Assembly (NCBI RefSeq): GCF_020523795.1
Contig: NZ_JAJALI010000007.1
Location: forward strand, 1-64,000
Reading direction: 5' to 3'
Length of the DNA stretch: 64,000 nucleotides
Origin: Ancylobacter sp. Lp-2
GTDB lineage: Bacteria; Pseudomonadota; Alphaproteobacteria; Rhizobiales; Xanthobacteraceae
Of this stretch, positions 8,353 through 17,039 are shown one piece after another (position 1 is the stretch's first letter; every line of letters starts with the position of its first letter). Both the position numbers and the translations under genes were made by a program. The notes under the pieces were generated by a model, which had not been told where the DNA came from, made no database searches, and saw only the letters and a list, made by a program, of their open reading frames with translations.

Positions 8353-10734
8353 ATGAATGCGCAGCCGTTCACCAGCGAGTCTTATTCCGGGGACGCCGGT
8401 GAGAGCGCCTGGCAGGACGTGCTGCGCAGCTTCGGCATGCAGTCTCTCCGGGCCCGCATCGGGCCGCCGTCTCATGCGACGGCACTCTCGCGCCTGTCGT
8501 CGGCCGGCGTCCGGCTCGGCAAGTTCTCGGCGGATGCCCAGACCTTGAGGGGGCTGCCGTCGCGGGCAGGTCTGCCCCTGCTGGTCATGCCGGTGGAGAA
8601 CAGCACGGTCCTCGCCTTTGGCGACGAACAGCAGATCGTTCCCGCCGGGCAGCTCATCCTGGCTCCGCGCGGAGTGGACTGGCAGGTGCAGTTCCAGCGC
8701 GGGCTGCGAGCGGTGGTGCTGTCGGTGCCGGCGGAGGCGTTTCGCGGACGAAAAGTGCCGCCGCTGGCGGCGTGCCAGCCTCGCATCTTCGATGCCGAGG
8801 GGTTGCCGGACATTCTGGCGCGTACCGCGCACGCCACCGCCGGGGCGCTCGACCGGCTGTCGGAGCCGGAATGGGAGGCGGTGGCGCAAAGCGCGGCCGA
8901 ATTGCTGCTCGCTCTGTCGGCGGAGCTGATGACGGCGGCGGCCGATCCGTCGTCGAGCCGCGCCGCGCTGCTCCAGCGGCTCTACGCTACCATCGAACGG
9001 AGCATTGGCGGCACGGATATTTCCATCGCGGACATCGCCCAGGCCGAGGGCATATCCGAGCGCTATGTGCAGAAGCTGTTCGAGGGTACCGGCGAGAGCT
9101 TCAGCCACTATGTGCGCGAGCGCCGGCTCCAGCGGGCCTGGCACGACCTTGCCAATCCGGCCGAGGCCGCCGTGCCGATTTCGGAGATCGCCTATCGCTG
9201 CGGTTTCGCCGATTCCGCTCATTTCAGCCGGCTGTTCCGCGAGCGCTTCGGCCTTCCGCCGCGCGAACTGCGCCGGCGCGAGGCTGATCGGCAGACGCAG
9301 GGCACGATGTCGAGCGGTCAGCGGGGATGGCCGCAGGAGGCGCTGGTCCAACTGCGGTCGCGACAGGCGAAGGGCGCCGCCGACACGCGCCGTGTCGTCC
9401 TGCGCGAGGACGGCGAGCCGGCGACCGCGCCATCGGAGGCGCCCACGCGCCACTATCTGCCGGTCCAGGCCCAGCATGTGCACTGGGGATATTTCAGCCG
9501 GTCGCTGGAGCCGCTGATCGAGATCGCTTCCGGCGACATCGTCACCGTCGAGACGTTGACGCAGCACGCCTCCGACGACCCGGCCCGTATGATCGAGGGG
9601 GATCCCGGTGCCGAGAGCGTCTTCCATTGGACGCGTACGGCAAAGGCGGTGGATCGGCGCGGTGCCGGCCCGCTCGATGCGTCGGTGTTCGGGCGCGGTG
9701 CGGGGGAGGGCTTCGGGGTGCATATCTGCACCGGGCCGGTGGCGGTGTGCGGCGCCCAGCCCGGCGACGTGCTGGAAGTGCATATTCTGGACATCGAACC
9801 GCGGCCCTGCCGGAATCCCGATTTTTCCGGACAGGTGTTCGGTAGCAGCGTCGCGGCGTGGTGGGGGTTCCACTATTCGGAATTCCTCAACGAGCCGCAT
9901 CCGCGCGAGACGGTGACGATCTACGAGATCATTGCCGATGCCGACGAGCCTTATGCGCAGGCGATCCATTCCTATCGCTGGGAACCACAGACCGATCCGT
10001 TCGGCGTTCGGCATGTGCTCTACGATTATCCCGGCGTGCTGGTTCGACCGCACACGGTCACTCTGCGGAAGAATGTGCTTGAGGGGGTGCGCATTCCGCT
10101 GAGGCCGCATTTCGGCGTCATCGCCGTCGCCCCGCGCGAGGCCGAACTCGTGGATTCCGTGCCGCCGGCCTATTTCGGCGGGAATCTCGACAATTGGCGG
10201 TTGGGTAAAGGGGCGACGGTTTATCTGCCGGTCTCTGTTCCCGGCGCATTGTTGTCCATTGGCGATCCGCATGCGGTGCAGGGGGACGGTGAACTTTCGG
10301 GCACGGCGATCGAATGCTCGATGACCGGCACGTTTCGCGTCACGCTGCACAAGAAGGCAGACATCGGCGGTACCGAACTCGCCGACCTGACCTACCCGCT
10401 GATCGAAACGCCGGAGAACTGGGTGCTGACCGGCTTCAGCCATCCCAACTATCTCGCCGAATTCGGCGCCAATGGGCAAAGCGAGGTCTACGCAAAATCC
10501 TCGCTTGATCTCGCCATGCGCGACGCTTTCCGCAAAATGCGGCGCTTCCTCATGGCGACAAAGGGGTTAAGCGAAGATGAGGCCGTCGCCCTGATGTCGG
10601 CGGCGGTGGATTTCGGCATCACTCAGGTGGTGGATGGCAATTGGGGGGTCCACGCCATTCTGAGCAAACGGCTTTTTTCGCAGGGGGGCCGCACAGCCGG
10701 CGAGAAGGGCATCTCCATCCGGCCTGAAGGTTAG
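8353..10734 (+). CDS. AraC-type regulator fused to acetamidase/formamidase
   Basis: A 793-residue two-part protein in one uninterrupted frame. Residues about 1-190 resemble the AraC_binding_2 sensor domain. Residues about 202-310 are a complete AraC double HTH, with ISIADIAQAEGISERYVQKL and ISEIAYRCGFADSAHFSRLF. After a linker (about 311-365) a full acetamidase/formamidase runs to the end, starting VHWGYFSRSLEP near 376 and including VPPAYFGGNLDNW and SIGDPHAVQGDGELSG. The amidase half aligns along its length with the preceding gene and keeps the same blocks, so it may be active. The ATG at 8353 has GAGG eight bases upstream; an earlier ATG at 8311 is possible. It may sense the amide and regulate this operon. 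Such a regulator-enzyme fusion is unusual. Confidence 0.88.
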   Translation: MNAQPFTSESYSGDAGESAWQDVLRSFGMQSLRARIGPPSHATALSRLSSAGVRLGKFSADAQTLRGLPSRAGLPLLVMPVENSTVLAFGDEQQIVPAGQLILAPRGVDWQVQFQRGLRAVVLSVPAEAFRGRKVPPLAACQPRIFDAEGLPDILARTAHATAGALDRLSEPEWEAVAQSAAELLLALSAELMTAAADPSSSRAALLQRLYATIERSIGGTDISIADIAQAEGISERYVQKLFEGTGESFSHYVRERRLQRAWHDLANPAEAAVPISEIAYRCGFADSAHFSRLFRERFGLPPRELRRREADRQTQGTMSSGQRGWPQEALVQLRSRQAKGAADTRRVVLREDGEPATAPSEAPTRHYLPVQAQHVHWGYFSRSLEPLIEIASGDIVTVETLTQHASDDPARMIEGDPGAESVFHWTRTAKAVDRRGAGPLDASVFGRGAGEGFGVHICTGPVAVCGAQPGDVLEVHILDIEPRPCRNPDFSGQVFGSSVAAWWGFHYSEFLNEPHPRETVTIYEIIADADEPYAQAIHSYRWEPQTDPFGVRHVLYDYPGVLVRPHTVTLRKNVLEGVRIPLRPHFGVIAVAPREAELVDSVPPAYFGGNLDNWRLGKGATVYLPVSVPGALLSIGDPHAVQGDGELSGTAIECSMTGTFRVTLHKKADIGGTELADLTYPLIETPENWVLTGFSHPNYLAEFGANGQSEVYAKSSLDLAMRDAFRKMRRFLMATKGLSEDEAVALMSAAVDFGITQVVDGNWGVHAILSKRLFSQGGRTAGEKGISIRPEG

Positions 10735-10753
10735 CGCGGGGCTGTGGCCCTCC

Positions 10754-11668
10754 TCACGGAGAAGCAGCGCGGTCCGATAGCTGGCTCCGGGCCGTGGCGA
10801 CGATCTCGTGGGTGAGATCAGCGAGCCGATCCGCCGCGAGACGGTTGATCTGCCAGTACAGTGGAATGTCCAGCGGCGTGTCGGGCACCAGTTCCACCAG
10901 CCGGCCGGAGAGCAGATGCGGCCGTACCAGCTGGATCGGGTTCAGGCTCCATCCCATGCCGGCGAGGCTGGCATCGACGAAGCCCTGCGTCGAAGGCAGC
11001 CAATGGGTGGGATAGACCAGCTCGTCGCCGAAGGTCCGGCGCGCCCACTGGCTCTGAAGCCCGTCCTTCTGGTTGAAGGTCAGTGCCGGTGCCTTGGCGA
11101 TGGCGTGCGCGGTCACGCCCTCAGGGAAATGCCGCGCCATAAACTCGGGGCTTGCCGTCGCATGATAGCGCAGGGTGCCGAGCGGTGTCCGCCGACATCC
11201 CCGGACCGGCTTCTCCAGGCTGGTCACAGCCGCCACGACCCGCCCCCGCCGCAGCCACTCGGCGGTGTGGTCCTGATCGTCGACGGCGATGTTCAGCAGA
11301 TATTGCGAGCGTTTGGCGACATTCGCCATCGCCGCCACGAACCAGGTCCCGAGGCTGTCGGCGTTCGTCGCAATGTGCAGCGTCACCCTTTGCTCCGGCT
11401 CGTCCGCGTCGACCAGCGCCGGCAGTTGCGCAAGCAGCTCGCCTTCGAGCAGGCCGACCGTTTCCATGTGCCGGCAGAGCCATTCGCCCTTTTCGGTCGC
11501 TGTGCACGGGCTACCCCGCGCGACCAGCACGACGCCGAGGCGCTCCTCCAGCTGCTTGACACGTTGGGAGATGGCGGACGGGGTCACGCGCAGCCGGCGC
11601 GCGGCCTTCTCGAAGCTGCCGGTCTGGACGATCGCCGCGACGGCGCGGAGCGCTGCATAGTCGATCAT
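10754..11668 (-). CDS. LysR-family regulator of the ArgP/LysG group
   Basis: A 304-residue regulator. The HTH has SFEKAARRLRVTPSAISQRV, and the effector domain has the ArgP/LysG-like run ATNADSLGTWF. This group senses cytoplasmic lysine or arginine and activates the exporter gene. It is divergent from a LysE/ArgO-type exporter with a 103-base gap that holds a LysR box, the classical LysG-LysE arrangement. It converges with the AraC-amidase fusion gene only about 20 bases away. Confidence 0.88.
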   Translation of the reverse strand: MIDYAALRAVAAIVQTGSFEKAARRLRVTPSAISQRVKQLEERLGVVLVARGSPCTATEKGEWLCRHMETVGLLEGELLAQLPALVDADEPEQRVTLHIATNADSLGTWFVAAMANVAKRSQYLLNIAVDDQDHTAEWLRRGRVVAAVTSLEKPVRGCRRTPLGTLRYHATASPEFMARHFPEGVTAHAIAKAPALTFNQKDGLQSQWARRTFGDELVYPTHWLPSTQGFVDASLAGMGWSLNPIQLVRPHLLSGRLVELVPDTPLDIPLYWQINRLAADRLADLTHEIVATARSQLSDRAASP

Positions 11669-11680
11669 GGGTCAATTTTG

Positions 11681-11695
11681 CTTAACTGACATAAG
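11681..11695. promoter_or_regulatory. candidate LysR (ArgP/LysG) box
   Basis: CTTAACTGACATAAG is an imperfect palindrome (CTTA-N7-TAAG) with the T-N11-A spacing of LysR operators. It sits in the AT-rich gap between the divergent regulator and exporter genes. Confidence 0.55.
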
Positions 11696-11771
11696 TAGCA
11701 TTAATTAGTCTAAACGCCGGAGTCGCGATACCAGCCGGGGCGTATCTCGTCGAAAAAGTATCGCGCCAGGA

Positions 11772-12380
11772 ATGAGTTTCTCGGTTTATGTGACGGGCCT
11801 CCTGATGGGGCTCAGCCTGATCGTCGCCATCGGTGCGCAGAACGCCTTCGTTCTGCGCCAAGGGCTGCGCAAGGAACATGTCTTCGCCGTCTGCCTCGCC
11901 TGTGCGTTGTCCGACGCGGTGCTGATCCTGCTGGGCGTCACCGGCTTCCGGCAGGTCGCCGCGCTGCTGCCCTGGCTCGATCCGCTCATGCGCTATGGCG
12001 GCGCGGCGTTCCTAATCCTCTATGGCGCCCGCAGCCTGTGGTCCGCACTGCGGTCGTCGGGAACGCTGACGGTCGACGAGGCGCGGGCGTCGAGTTCTCG
12101 CCGGACCCTTGCCACCTGCCTCGCGCTGACCTGGCTGAATCCACACGTCTATCTCGACACCGTCATGCTGCTCGGTACCATCTCGACCCGTTTCCCCGGG
12201 CACCAGGCTTCGTTCGCGGCGGGTGCCATGACCGGCTCCTTCCTGTTCTTCTTTTCCCTCGGCTATGGTGCGGGCTGGCTGCGACCCATCTTCTCCAATC
12301 CGTCGGCCTGGCGGGTGCTGGAGGCGCTGATCGCCGCTACGATGTGGGCGATCGCTCTCCAATTGCTGCGCGGGGCGTGA
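11772..12380 (+). CDS. LysE/ArgO family basic amino acid exporter
   Basis: A 202-residue inner-membrane protein with about six membrane segments. The N-terminal GLSLIVAIGAQNAFVLRQGL is the diagnostic segment of LysE/ArgO exporters, and LTWLNPHVYLDTV carries the conserved Asn-Pro motif. It exports lysine or arginine to prevent toxic accumulation, for example during peptide use. The ATG at 11772 gives the typical family N-terminus, though the AGGA immediately before it is unusually close. It is regulated by the divergent LysR gene. Confidence 0.9.
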   Translation: MSFSVYVTGLLMGLSLIVAIGAQNAFVLRQGLRKEHVFAVCLACALSDAVLILLGVTGFRQVAALLPWLDPLMRYGGAAFLILYGARSLWSALRSSGTLTVDEARASSSRRTLATCLALTWLNPHVYLDTVMLLGTISTRFPGHQASFAAGAMTGSFLFFFSLGYGAGWLRPIFSNPSAWRVLEALIAATMWAIALQLLRGA

Positions 12381-12419
12381 CGCCATCGCCGTTTTGCCCA
12401 ATCTCGTGAGGAATCTTTC

Positions 12420-13304
12420 GTGGATCTGTTTCGCGGCCTTTCCGCCTTTTCCCTCACCCCGACCGACAGTGAAGGGCGTGTGCAGACCGATCCGCTCGGT
12501 GCTCTGCTCAATCGCATCCGAACGGCGGGAGCCGATTCCATCGGCCTGCTGGGCAGTACCGGCGGCTATGCCTTCCTCACCCGCGACGAACGGCGGCGCG
12601 CCGTCGAGGCGGCGGTCGAGGCGGTGGGCGGTCGCATGCCGATCATCGTCGGGGTCGGCGCGCTGCGAACCGACGAGGCGCTGGCGCTCGCCGGCGACGC
12701 CCGCAAGGCTGGGGCCGATGGATTGCTTCTCGCCCCGATGTCCTACACGCCATTGATGGATGAAGAGGTCTTCCAGCACATCGCCGCGGTCGCGGAGGCC
12801 GGCGACCTGCCGCTGTGCATCTACAACAATCCCGGCACGACCAAATTCGTTTTCAGCGAGGATCTGATCGTGCGGCTGGCGCAACTGCCGAACATCCGCG
12901 CGGTGAAGATGCCGCTTCCCGCCGACGGCGATTTCGCGGGCGAACTTGCGCGCCTGCGGGCGCGCACGCCGGACGGCTTTGCCATCGGCTATAGCGGCGA
13001 CTGGGGGGCGGCCGATGCTCTGCTGGCCGGCGGCGATGCCTGGTACAGTGTCGCGGCGGGGCTGCTGCCTGGACCGGTGCTGAAGCTGGCGCGGGCCGCC
13101 GGGGACGGGGAGGTGGCGGAGACACGGCGTCTCGACGCCGCGTTCCAGCCGCTCTGGCAGCTGTTCCGGGAGTTCGGCAGCTTCCGGGTGATGTACGTCA
13201 TCGCGGATCTGCTGGGTCTCGGCCAATTTCAACCGCCACGCCCGATCCTGCCGCTCGCCGAGGCGGTGAGGCCGCGCGTCGAGGCGGCGCTGCGGGCGCT
13301 CTAG
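12420..13304 (+). CDS. dihydrodipicolinate synthase/N-acetylneuraminate lyase family protein
   Basis: A 294-residue TIM-barrel class I aldolase. The Schiff-base Lys is in IRAVKMP near residue 163, and the catalytic Tyr is in CIYNNPG near 136. The usual DapA TTGE reads STGG, and the Arg of YNVPGR that binds aspartate semialdehyde is Thr (YNNPGTT). A biosynthetic DapA role is therefore unlikely, and it is probably an aldolase or dehydratase acting on another keto acid. The GTG start at 12420 follows an AGGA site. It lies 39 bases after the exporter gene and may be cotranscribed. Confidence 0.8.
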   Translation: MDLFRGLSAFSLTPTDSEGRVQTDPLGALLNRIRTAGADSIGLLGSTGGYAFLTRDERRRAVEAAVEAVGGRMPIIVGVGALRTDEALALAGDARKAGADGLLLAPMSYTPLMDEEVFQHIAAVAEAGDLPLCIYNNPGTTKFVFSEDLIVRLAQLPNIRAVKMPLPADGDFAGELARLRARTPDGFAIGYSGDWGAADALLAGGDAWYSVAAGLLPGPVLKLARAAGDGEVAETRRLDAAFQPLWQLFREFGSFRVMYVIADLLGLGQFQPPRPILPLAEAVRPRVEAALRAL

Positions 13305-13359
13305 CCCGGCCGACTGGCAGAGAGGGCGCCGAATGCCGCGTCCCCTAAAATCATCCCGT

Positions 13360-13380
13360 CGGGCCGGGCGGCCCGTTTCT
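13360..13380 (+). terminator. putative terminator after the DapA-like gene
   Basis: CGGGCCG-GG-CGGCCCG stem (effective loop four) followed by TTTCT. It lies 55 bases downstream of the stop at 13304, in the gap between convergent genes. Confidence 0.5.
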
Positions 13381-13427
13381 GCCTGTCGATCCGCGTCGCG
13401 GGACGGAGCGGCTTCGTCGATGGCGGT

Positions 13428-14597
13428 TCAGGTTTGAGGAAGATAGGCTTCCACGACCTCCGTCCAGAAGGCGGCGCCGATCGGCAGCAGATCGTCGTTG
13501 AAATTGTAGCCGGGATGGTGGAGCGGGCGGTCGTTTTCCGAGGTGCGCGCGCCGAGGAAGAAATAGCTGCCCGGACGTTCCTTGAGCATATAGGCGAAAT
13601 CCTCGCTCCCCATGCTCGGGCGCGGCATTTCGCTCACCTGTTCGGCACCGGCGAAGCGCACCGCGAGATCCCGCAGGAAGTCGGTTTCCGCCGCGTGGTT
13701 GATGGTGGCGTCGTAGCTGCGTTGATAGTTCACCTGAGCGCTCATGCCATAGCTCTCCGCCTGTCCTGCGGCGATCAGCCGGATGCGCCGCTCCAGCTCG
13801 TCGCGCACCGTCGGATCGAAGGAGCGGATGCCGACGACCAGCTCGGCGCGCTCCGGGATGACGTTGCTGGCCGATCCGGCATGGAAGGCACCGACCGTCA
13901 CCACCGTCGGGTCGAGCGGGTGGATGTTGCGGGAGACGATGGTCTGCAGCGCCATGACGATGGAAGCACCGGCGACGATGGGGTCCGCCGTCGACTGCGG
14001 CTCGGCCCCGTGGCCGCCCCGGCCGCGCACGGTGATGCGGCACTCGTCCACCGCCGCCATGATCGGCCCGTCCCGGAAGGCGAACCGGCCGAAGGGCAGG
14101 TCCGGGTCGTTGTGAAGCGCGAAGACGGCATCGCAGGGGAAGAGGTCGAACAGCCCCTCCTCGACCATGATGCGGGCGCCGCCGAAATTCTCTTCGGCGG
14201 GCTGGAAGATGAGGTGGACGGTGCCGTCGAAATGGCGCCGCTCGGCGATGGCGCGGGCGGCGCCGAGCAGCATGGCGGTGTGTCCGTCATGGCCGCAGGC
14301 ATGCATCAGGCCCGGCGTGGTGCTGGCATAGGGAAGGCCGGTCTCTTCAAGGATCGGCAGCGCGTCGATGTCGGCGCGGATGCCGACCGAGCGGGAGCCG
14401 GTGCCGTTGGACAGCGTGGCGACGAGCCCGGTTTTGGCGAGGCCGCGCGTCACCCGGTAGCCGAGCGCGGTAAGTTCGCGGGCGATGACGTCCGAGGTCC
14501 GCACCTCCTCCAGCCCGAGCTCGGGATGGGCGTGCAGATCCCGGCGCAGCGCGACCAGTTCCGGAATCGCATTGGTGAGCAGGGCACGGACATTCAT
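13428..14597 (-). CDS. M20 family amidohydrolase (hippurate hydrolase/N-acyl amino acid type)
   Basis: A 389-residue di-metal amidohydrolase of the M20D group, which removes acyl groups from N-acyl amino acids. Metal-ligand motifs are ACGHDGHTAMLLGAA, QPAEE near the middle and MGSEDFAYM near the C-terminus. A long antisense frame lies over it. The ATG at 14595-14597 follows the permease stop by one base, so it is the last gene of the leftward basic amino acid ABC operon. Probable role: deacylating an imported N-acylated amino acid, plausibly an arginine derivative given the neighbours. Confidence 0.87.
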   Translation of the reverse strand: MNVRALLTNAIPELVALRRDLHAHPELGLEEVRTSDVIARELTALGYRVTRGLAKTGLVATLSNGTGSRSVGIRADIDALPILEETGLPYASTTPGLMHACGHDGHTAMLLGAARAIAERRHFDGTVHLIFQPAEENFGGARIMVEEGLFDLFPCDAVFALHNDPDLPFGRFAFRDGPIMAAVDECRITVRGRGGHGAEPQSTADPIVAGASIVMALQTIVSRNIHPLDPTVVTVGAFHAGSASNVIPERAELVVGIRSFDPTVRDELERRIRLIAAGQAESYGMSAQVNYQRSYDATINHAAETDFLRDLAVRFAGAEQVSEMPRPSMGSEDFAYMLKERPGSYFFLGARTSENDRPLHHPGYNFNDDLLPIGAAFWTEVVEAYLPQT

Positions 14598-14598
14598 C

Positions 14599-15426
14599 TC
14601 AGGCACTCCGGGTGGGTATCTTGTTCTCGAAATAGCGGAAGGCCAACACCAAGAAGGCGGTGAGGCAGAGATAGATGAGCGCCAGCAACAGCAGCGGCTC
14701 ATAGGTGAGGAAGGTCATCTGGCGGATTTTCGACACCACCGCATAGACGTCGATCACCGTGATGGTGGCAACCAGCGGCGTCGATTTCAATTGCAGCACC
14801 GTCTCGCCGCTGAGCGTGGGAAGCGCGCGATGCACCGCGCGCGGCAGCCAGATGCGCCGGAACACCTTCCACCGGCTCATGCCGAAGGCGCGGGCGGCCT
14901 CCAATTCGCCGGGCGGGACGCCGGCGAAGGCGCCGCGCATCACCTCGCCCTCATAGGCGGCGAAGGAGATCGTCAGGGCGGCGACGCCATAGGGCCACGC
15001 CTCGCGCAGCCAGGGCCAGAGGAAGGACTGCCGGATGGCGGGGAATTGCGGGAAAAGCGAGCCGAGCCCGTAATAGAGCAGCCAGAGCTGCAACAGCAGC
15101 GGCGTGCCGCGAATGATGGTACAGAAGCCCTTGGCGAGCAGCTTCAGCGGCCACGGGCCGGTCACCTGCACCAGCCCGATCGGGACCGCGAACACGAAGC
15201 CGAGCAGGCAGGTGCTCACCAGCATGAGCAGCGAGACGACGACGCCATTGGCGAGGCGACCGGCATAATCCGGCAGCCAGTCCCACCGCAGGAACCAGAC
15301 GGCGCAGAACACGATGGCCGCGGCGACCGCCATCAGCGCGAGACGGTGCGGCTTGAGGAGGCCCCTGGCGCTCGGCAGCCGCGTGAGCGCCGTGGCCTCG
15401 ACGATGGTGCTCTCCTCGCTGGTCAT
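14599..15426 (-). CDS. ABC transporter permease, HisM/ArtM-like
   Basis: A 275-residue membrane protein of the polar amino acid permease family. About five membrane segments follow a 30-residue cytoplasmic start. The EAA loop ARAFGMSRWKVFRRIWLP contacts the ATPase. Its ATG overlaps the stop of the preceding permease (ATGA), so the two are translationally coupled and presumably form a heterodimer. Part of the binding protein/ATPase/two-permease importer at 14.6-17.8 kb. Confidence 0.9.
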   Translation of the reverse strand: MTSEESTIVEATALTRLPSARGLLKPHRLALMAVAAAIVFCAVWFLRWDWLPDYAGRLANGVVVSLLMLVSTCLLGFVFAVPIGLVQVTGPWPLKLLAKGFCTIIRGTPLLLQLWLLYYGLGSLFPQFPAIRQSFLWPWLREAWPYGVAALTISFAAYEGEVMRGAFAGVPPGELEAARAFGMSRWKVFRRIWLPRAVHRALPTLSGETVLQLKSTPLVATITVIDVYAVVSKIRQMTFLTYEPLLLLALIYLCLTAFLVLAFRYFENKIPTRSA

Positions 15427-16154
15427 CGCGTCGCCACCCATCCCCGCCGGGCGCGGGCCTCGATGACGCGGATGATGAGGTTCGAGATCAGCGTCAGCGC
15501 GAGATAGAGCACGCCGGCGGCGCAGAAGAACAGCATATAGGCCTTGGTGGTGCCCGCCGCCTGCCGGGTGACCAGCGTCAGCTCGCTGAAGCCGACCACC
15601 GCGAGCAGCGCGGTGTCCTTGGTGGAGATCAGCCACAAATTGGACAGCCCCGGCAGGGCATGCGGCAGCATGGCCGGCAGGGTGACGCGTCGCAGGATGA
15701 GCAGCGGCGACATGCCGAAGGCGCGGGCCGCCTCGATCTGTCCGGACGGCACGGCGCGGATGGCGCCGCGGATCACCTCGGTGGCATAGGCGCCCTGGAC
15801 GACGCCGATGACGAAGATGCCCGCCGCCAGCCCGCTGATGTCGACCGCGCCGTAGCCCGCCGCGGAGGCAAGGCGGTTCAGCAGGTCGGTGCCGGCATAA
15901 TAGAGCAGCAGGATGAGGACCAGCTCGGGAACCGCCCGCACCACGGTGGTGTAGACCTCCATCAGGTCCTTCGTCACCGGCCCGCCATAGAGCTTGCCGA
16001 AGGCGCCGCCGGTGCCGAGCACGAGGCCGAGCGAATAGCCGCCGATGGCGATCTTGATCGAGTTCATCAGCCCGGCCAGCAGCACCCCGCCCCAGCCGGG
16101 CGGATCGAGCGCCAGAAGGCCCCAGTCGATCAGGGATGCGGGATCGGCCGCCAT
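15423..16154 (-). CDS. ABC transporter permease, HisQ/ArtQ-like
   Basis: A 243-residue partner permease with the EAA loop ARAFGMSPLLILRRVTLP and the early membrane segment containing MNSIKIAIGGYSLGLVLGT. It overlaps the next permease by four bases. Together with the histidine/arginine-type binding protein upstream it forms a basic amino acid importer. Confidence 0.9.
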   Translation of the reverse strand: MAADPASLIDWGLLALDPPGWGGVLLAGLMNSIKIAIGGYSLGLVLGTGGAFGKLYGGPVTKDLMEVYTTVVRAVPELVLILLLYYAGTDLLNRLASAAGYGAVDISGLAAGIFVIGVVQGAYATEVIRGAIRAVPSGQIEAARAFGMSPLLILRRVTLPAMLPHALPGLSNLWLISTKDTALLAVVGFSELTLVTRQAAGTTKAYMLFFCAAGVLYLALTLISNLIIRVIEARARRGWVATR

Positions 16155-16230
16155 GGCTCCGCCTCGCTCTGGAGGGAAGGAGGCCGGTGCACGCGGCGCC
16201 GGCCCGGTTCACGCGGGATGGGGCGCCCGG

Positions 16231-17013
16231 TCAGCCGCCGTAGATGTCGAAGTCGAAATACTTCTTCGAGAAGGTGTCGTAGGTGCCGTTGGCACGGATC
16301 GCCTTGATCGCGGCGTTGATCTTGTCCTTCAGCGCGGTGTCGCCCTTGCGCAGGCCGACACCGACGCCGGCGCCGAGCACTTCCGGATCGTCCTTCACGT
16401 TGCCCTTCAGCTCGCAGCACTGCTTGCCCTGGTCGGACTTCAGGAAGGCGTCGAGCGCGATGGCGTCGGCCTGCACGGCGTCGAGACGGCCGGCGGCGAG
16501 ATCGTTATTGGCCTCGTCCTGCGTCTGGTACTCCTTGACCGTCGCGCCGGCGCTGCCGAAATACTTGTTCGCATAGTCCTGGTGGATGGTGGCGACCTGC
16601 ACGCCGATCGTCTTGCCCTTCAGGCTGGCCGGGGTGGCGTCGAATTTCTCGCTCTTCGGGCCGATCACGCCGGTCGGCGTGTTGTAGTACTTGTCGGAGA
16701 AGTCGATCGTCTTCAGGCGTTCCGGCGTGATCGACATCGAGCCGACGATCATGTCGATCTTCTTGGAGGTCAGCGCCGGGATGATGCCGTCCCAGGCGAC
16801 CGGGGTGATGACGCAGTCGAGCTTGGCCTGCGCGCAGATCGCCTGCATGAACTCCACCTCCCAGCCTTCCCACTTGCCGGTGGCGTCGGGCGAGGCGAAG
16901 GGCGGATAGGGCTCGGCGGCAAAGCCGACCTTGAGCGGCTCGGCCGCGGCGGAGGCGAGGCCGGCAAGACCGATGGCCGCGGCGAGCGCCATCGCTTTCA
17001 GCGCATTCTTCAT
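16231..17013 (-). CDS. ABC transporter substrate-binding protein, lysine/arginine/ornithine type
   Basis: A 260-residue periplasmic protein. The signal peptide runs to about residue 24 (MALAAAIGLAGLASAAA then EPLKVGF). The mature part has YPPFASPDATGKWEGWEVEF and WDGIIPALTSKKIDMIVGS, typical of HisJ/ArtJ-type proteins. The start has GGGGAA upstream. Its gene lies between the ATPase and the permeases. With arginine catabolic genes across the divergent promoter, arginine or a modified arginine is the most likely ligand. Confidence 0.9.
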   Translation of the reverse strand: MKNALKAMALAAAIGLAGLASAAAEPLKVGFAAEPYPPFASPDATGKWEGWEVEFMQAICAQAKLDCVITPVAWDGIIPALTSKKIDMIVGSMSITPERLKTIDFSDKYYNTPTGVIGPKSEKFDATPASLKGKTIGVQVATIHQDYANKYFGSAGATVKEYQTQDEANNDLAAGRLDAVQADAIALDAFLKSDQGKQCCELKGNVKDDPEVLGAGVGVGLRKGDTALKDKINAAIKAIRANGTYDTFSKKYFDFDIYGG

Positions 17014-17039
17014 GATCGTTCCCCTTTGTTTTTCGGTTC

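Noticed and set aside
8011..10479. 822-codon minus-strand frame under the AraC-amidase fusion
   Set aside because: No recognisable domain and composition typical of antisense in high-GC DNA. The sense strand encodes an unmistakable AraC HTH and amidase.
12420..13304. Calling this gene dapA for lysine biosynthesis
   Set aside because: TTGE and substrate-binding Arg are not conserved, and the context is amino acid export and catabolism.
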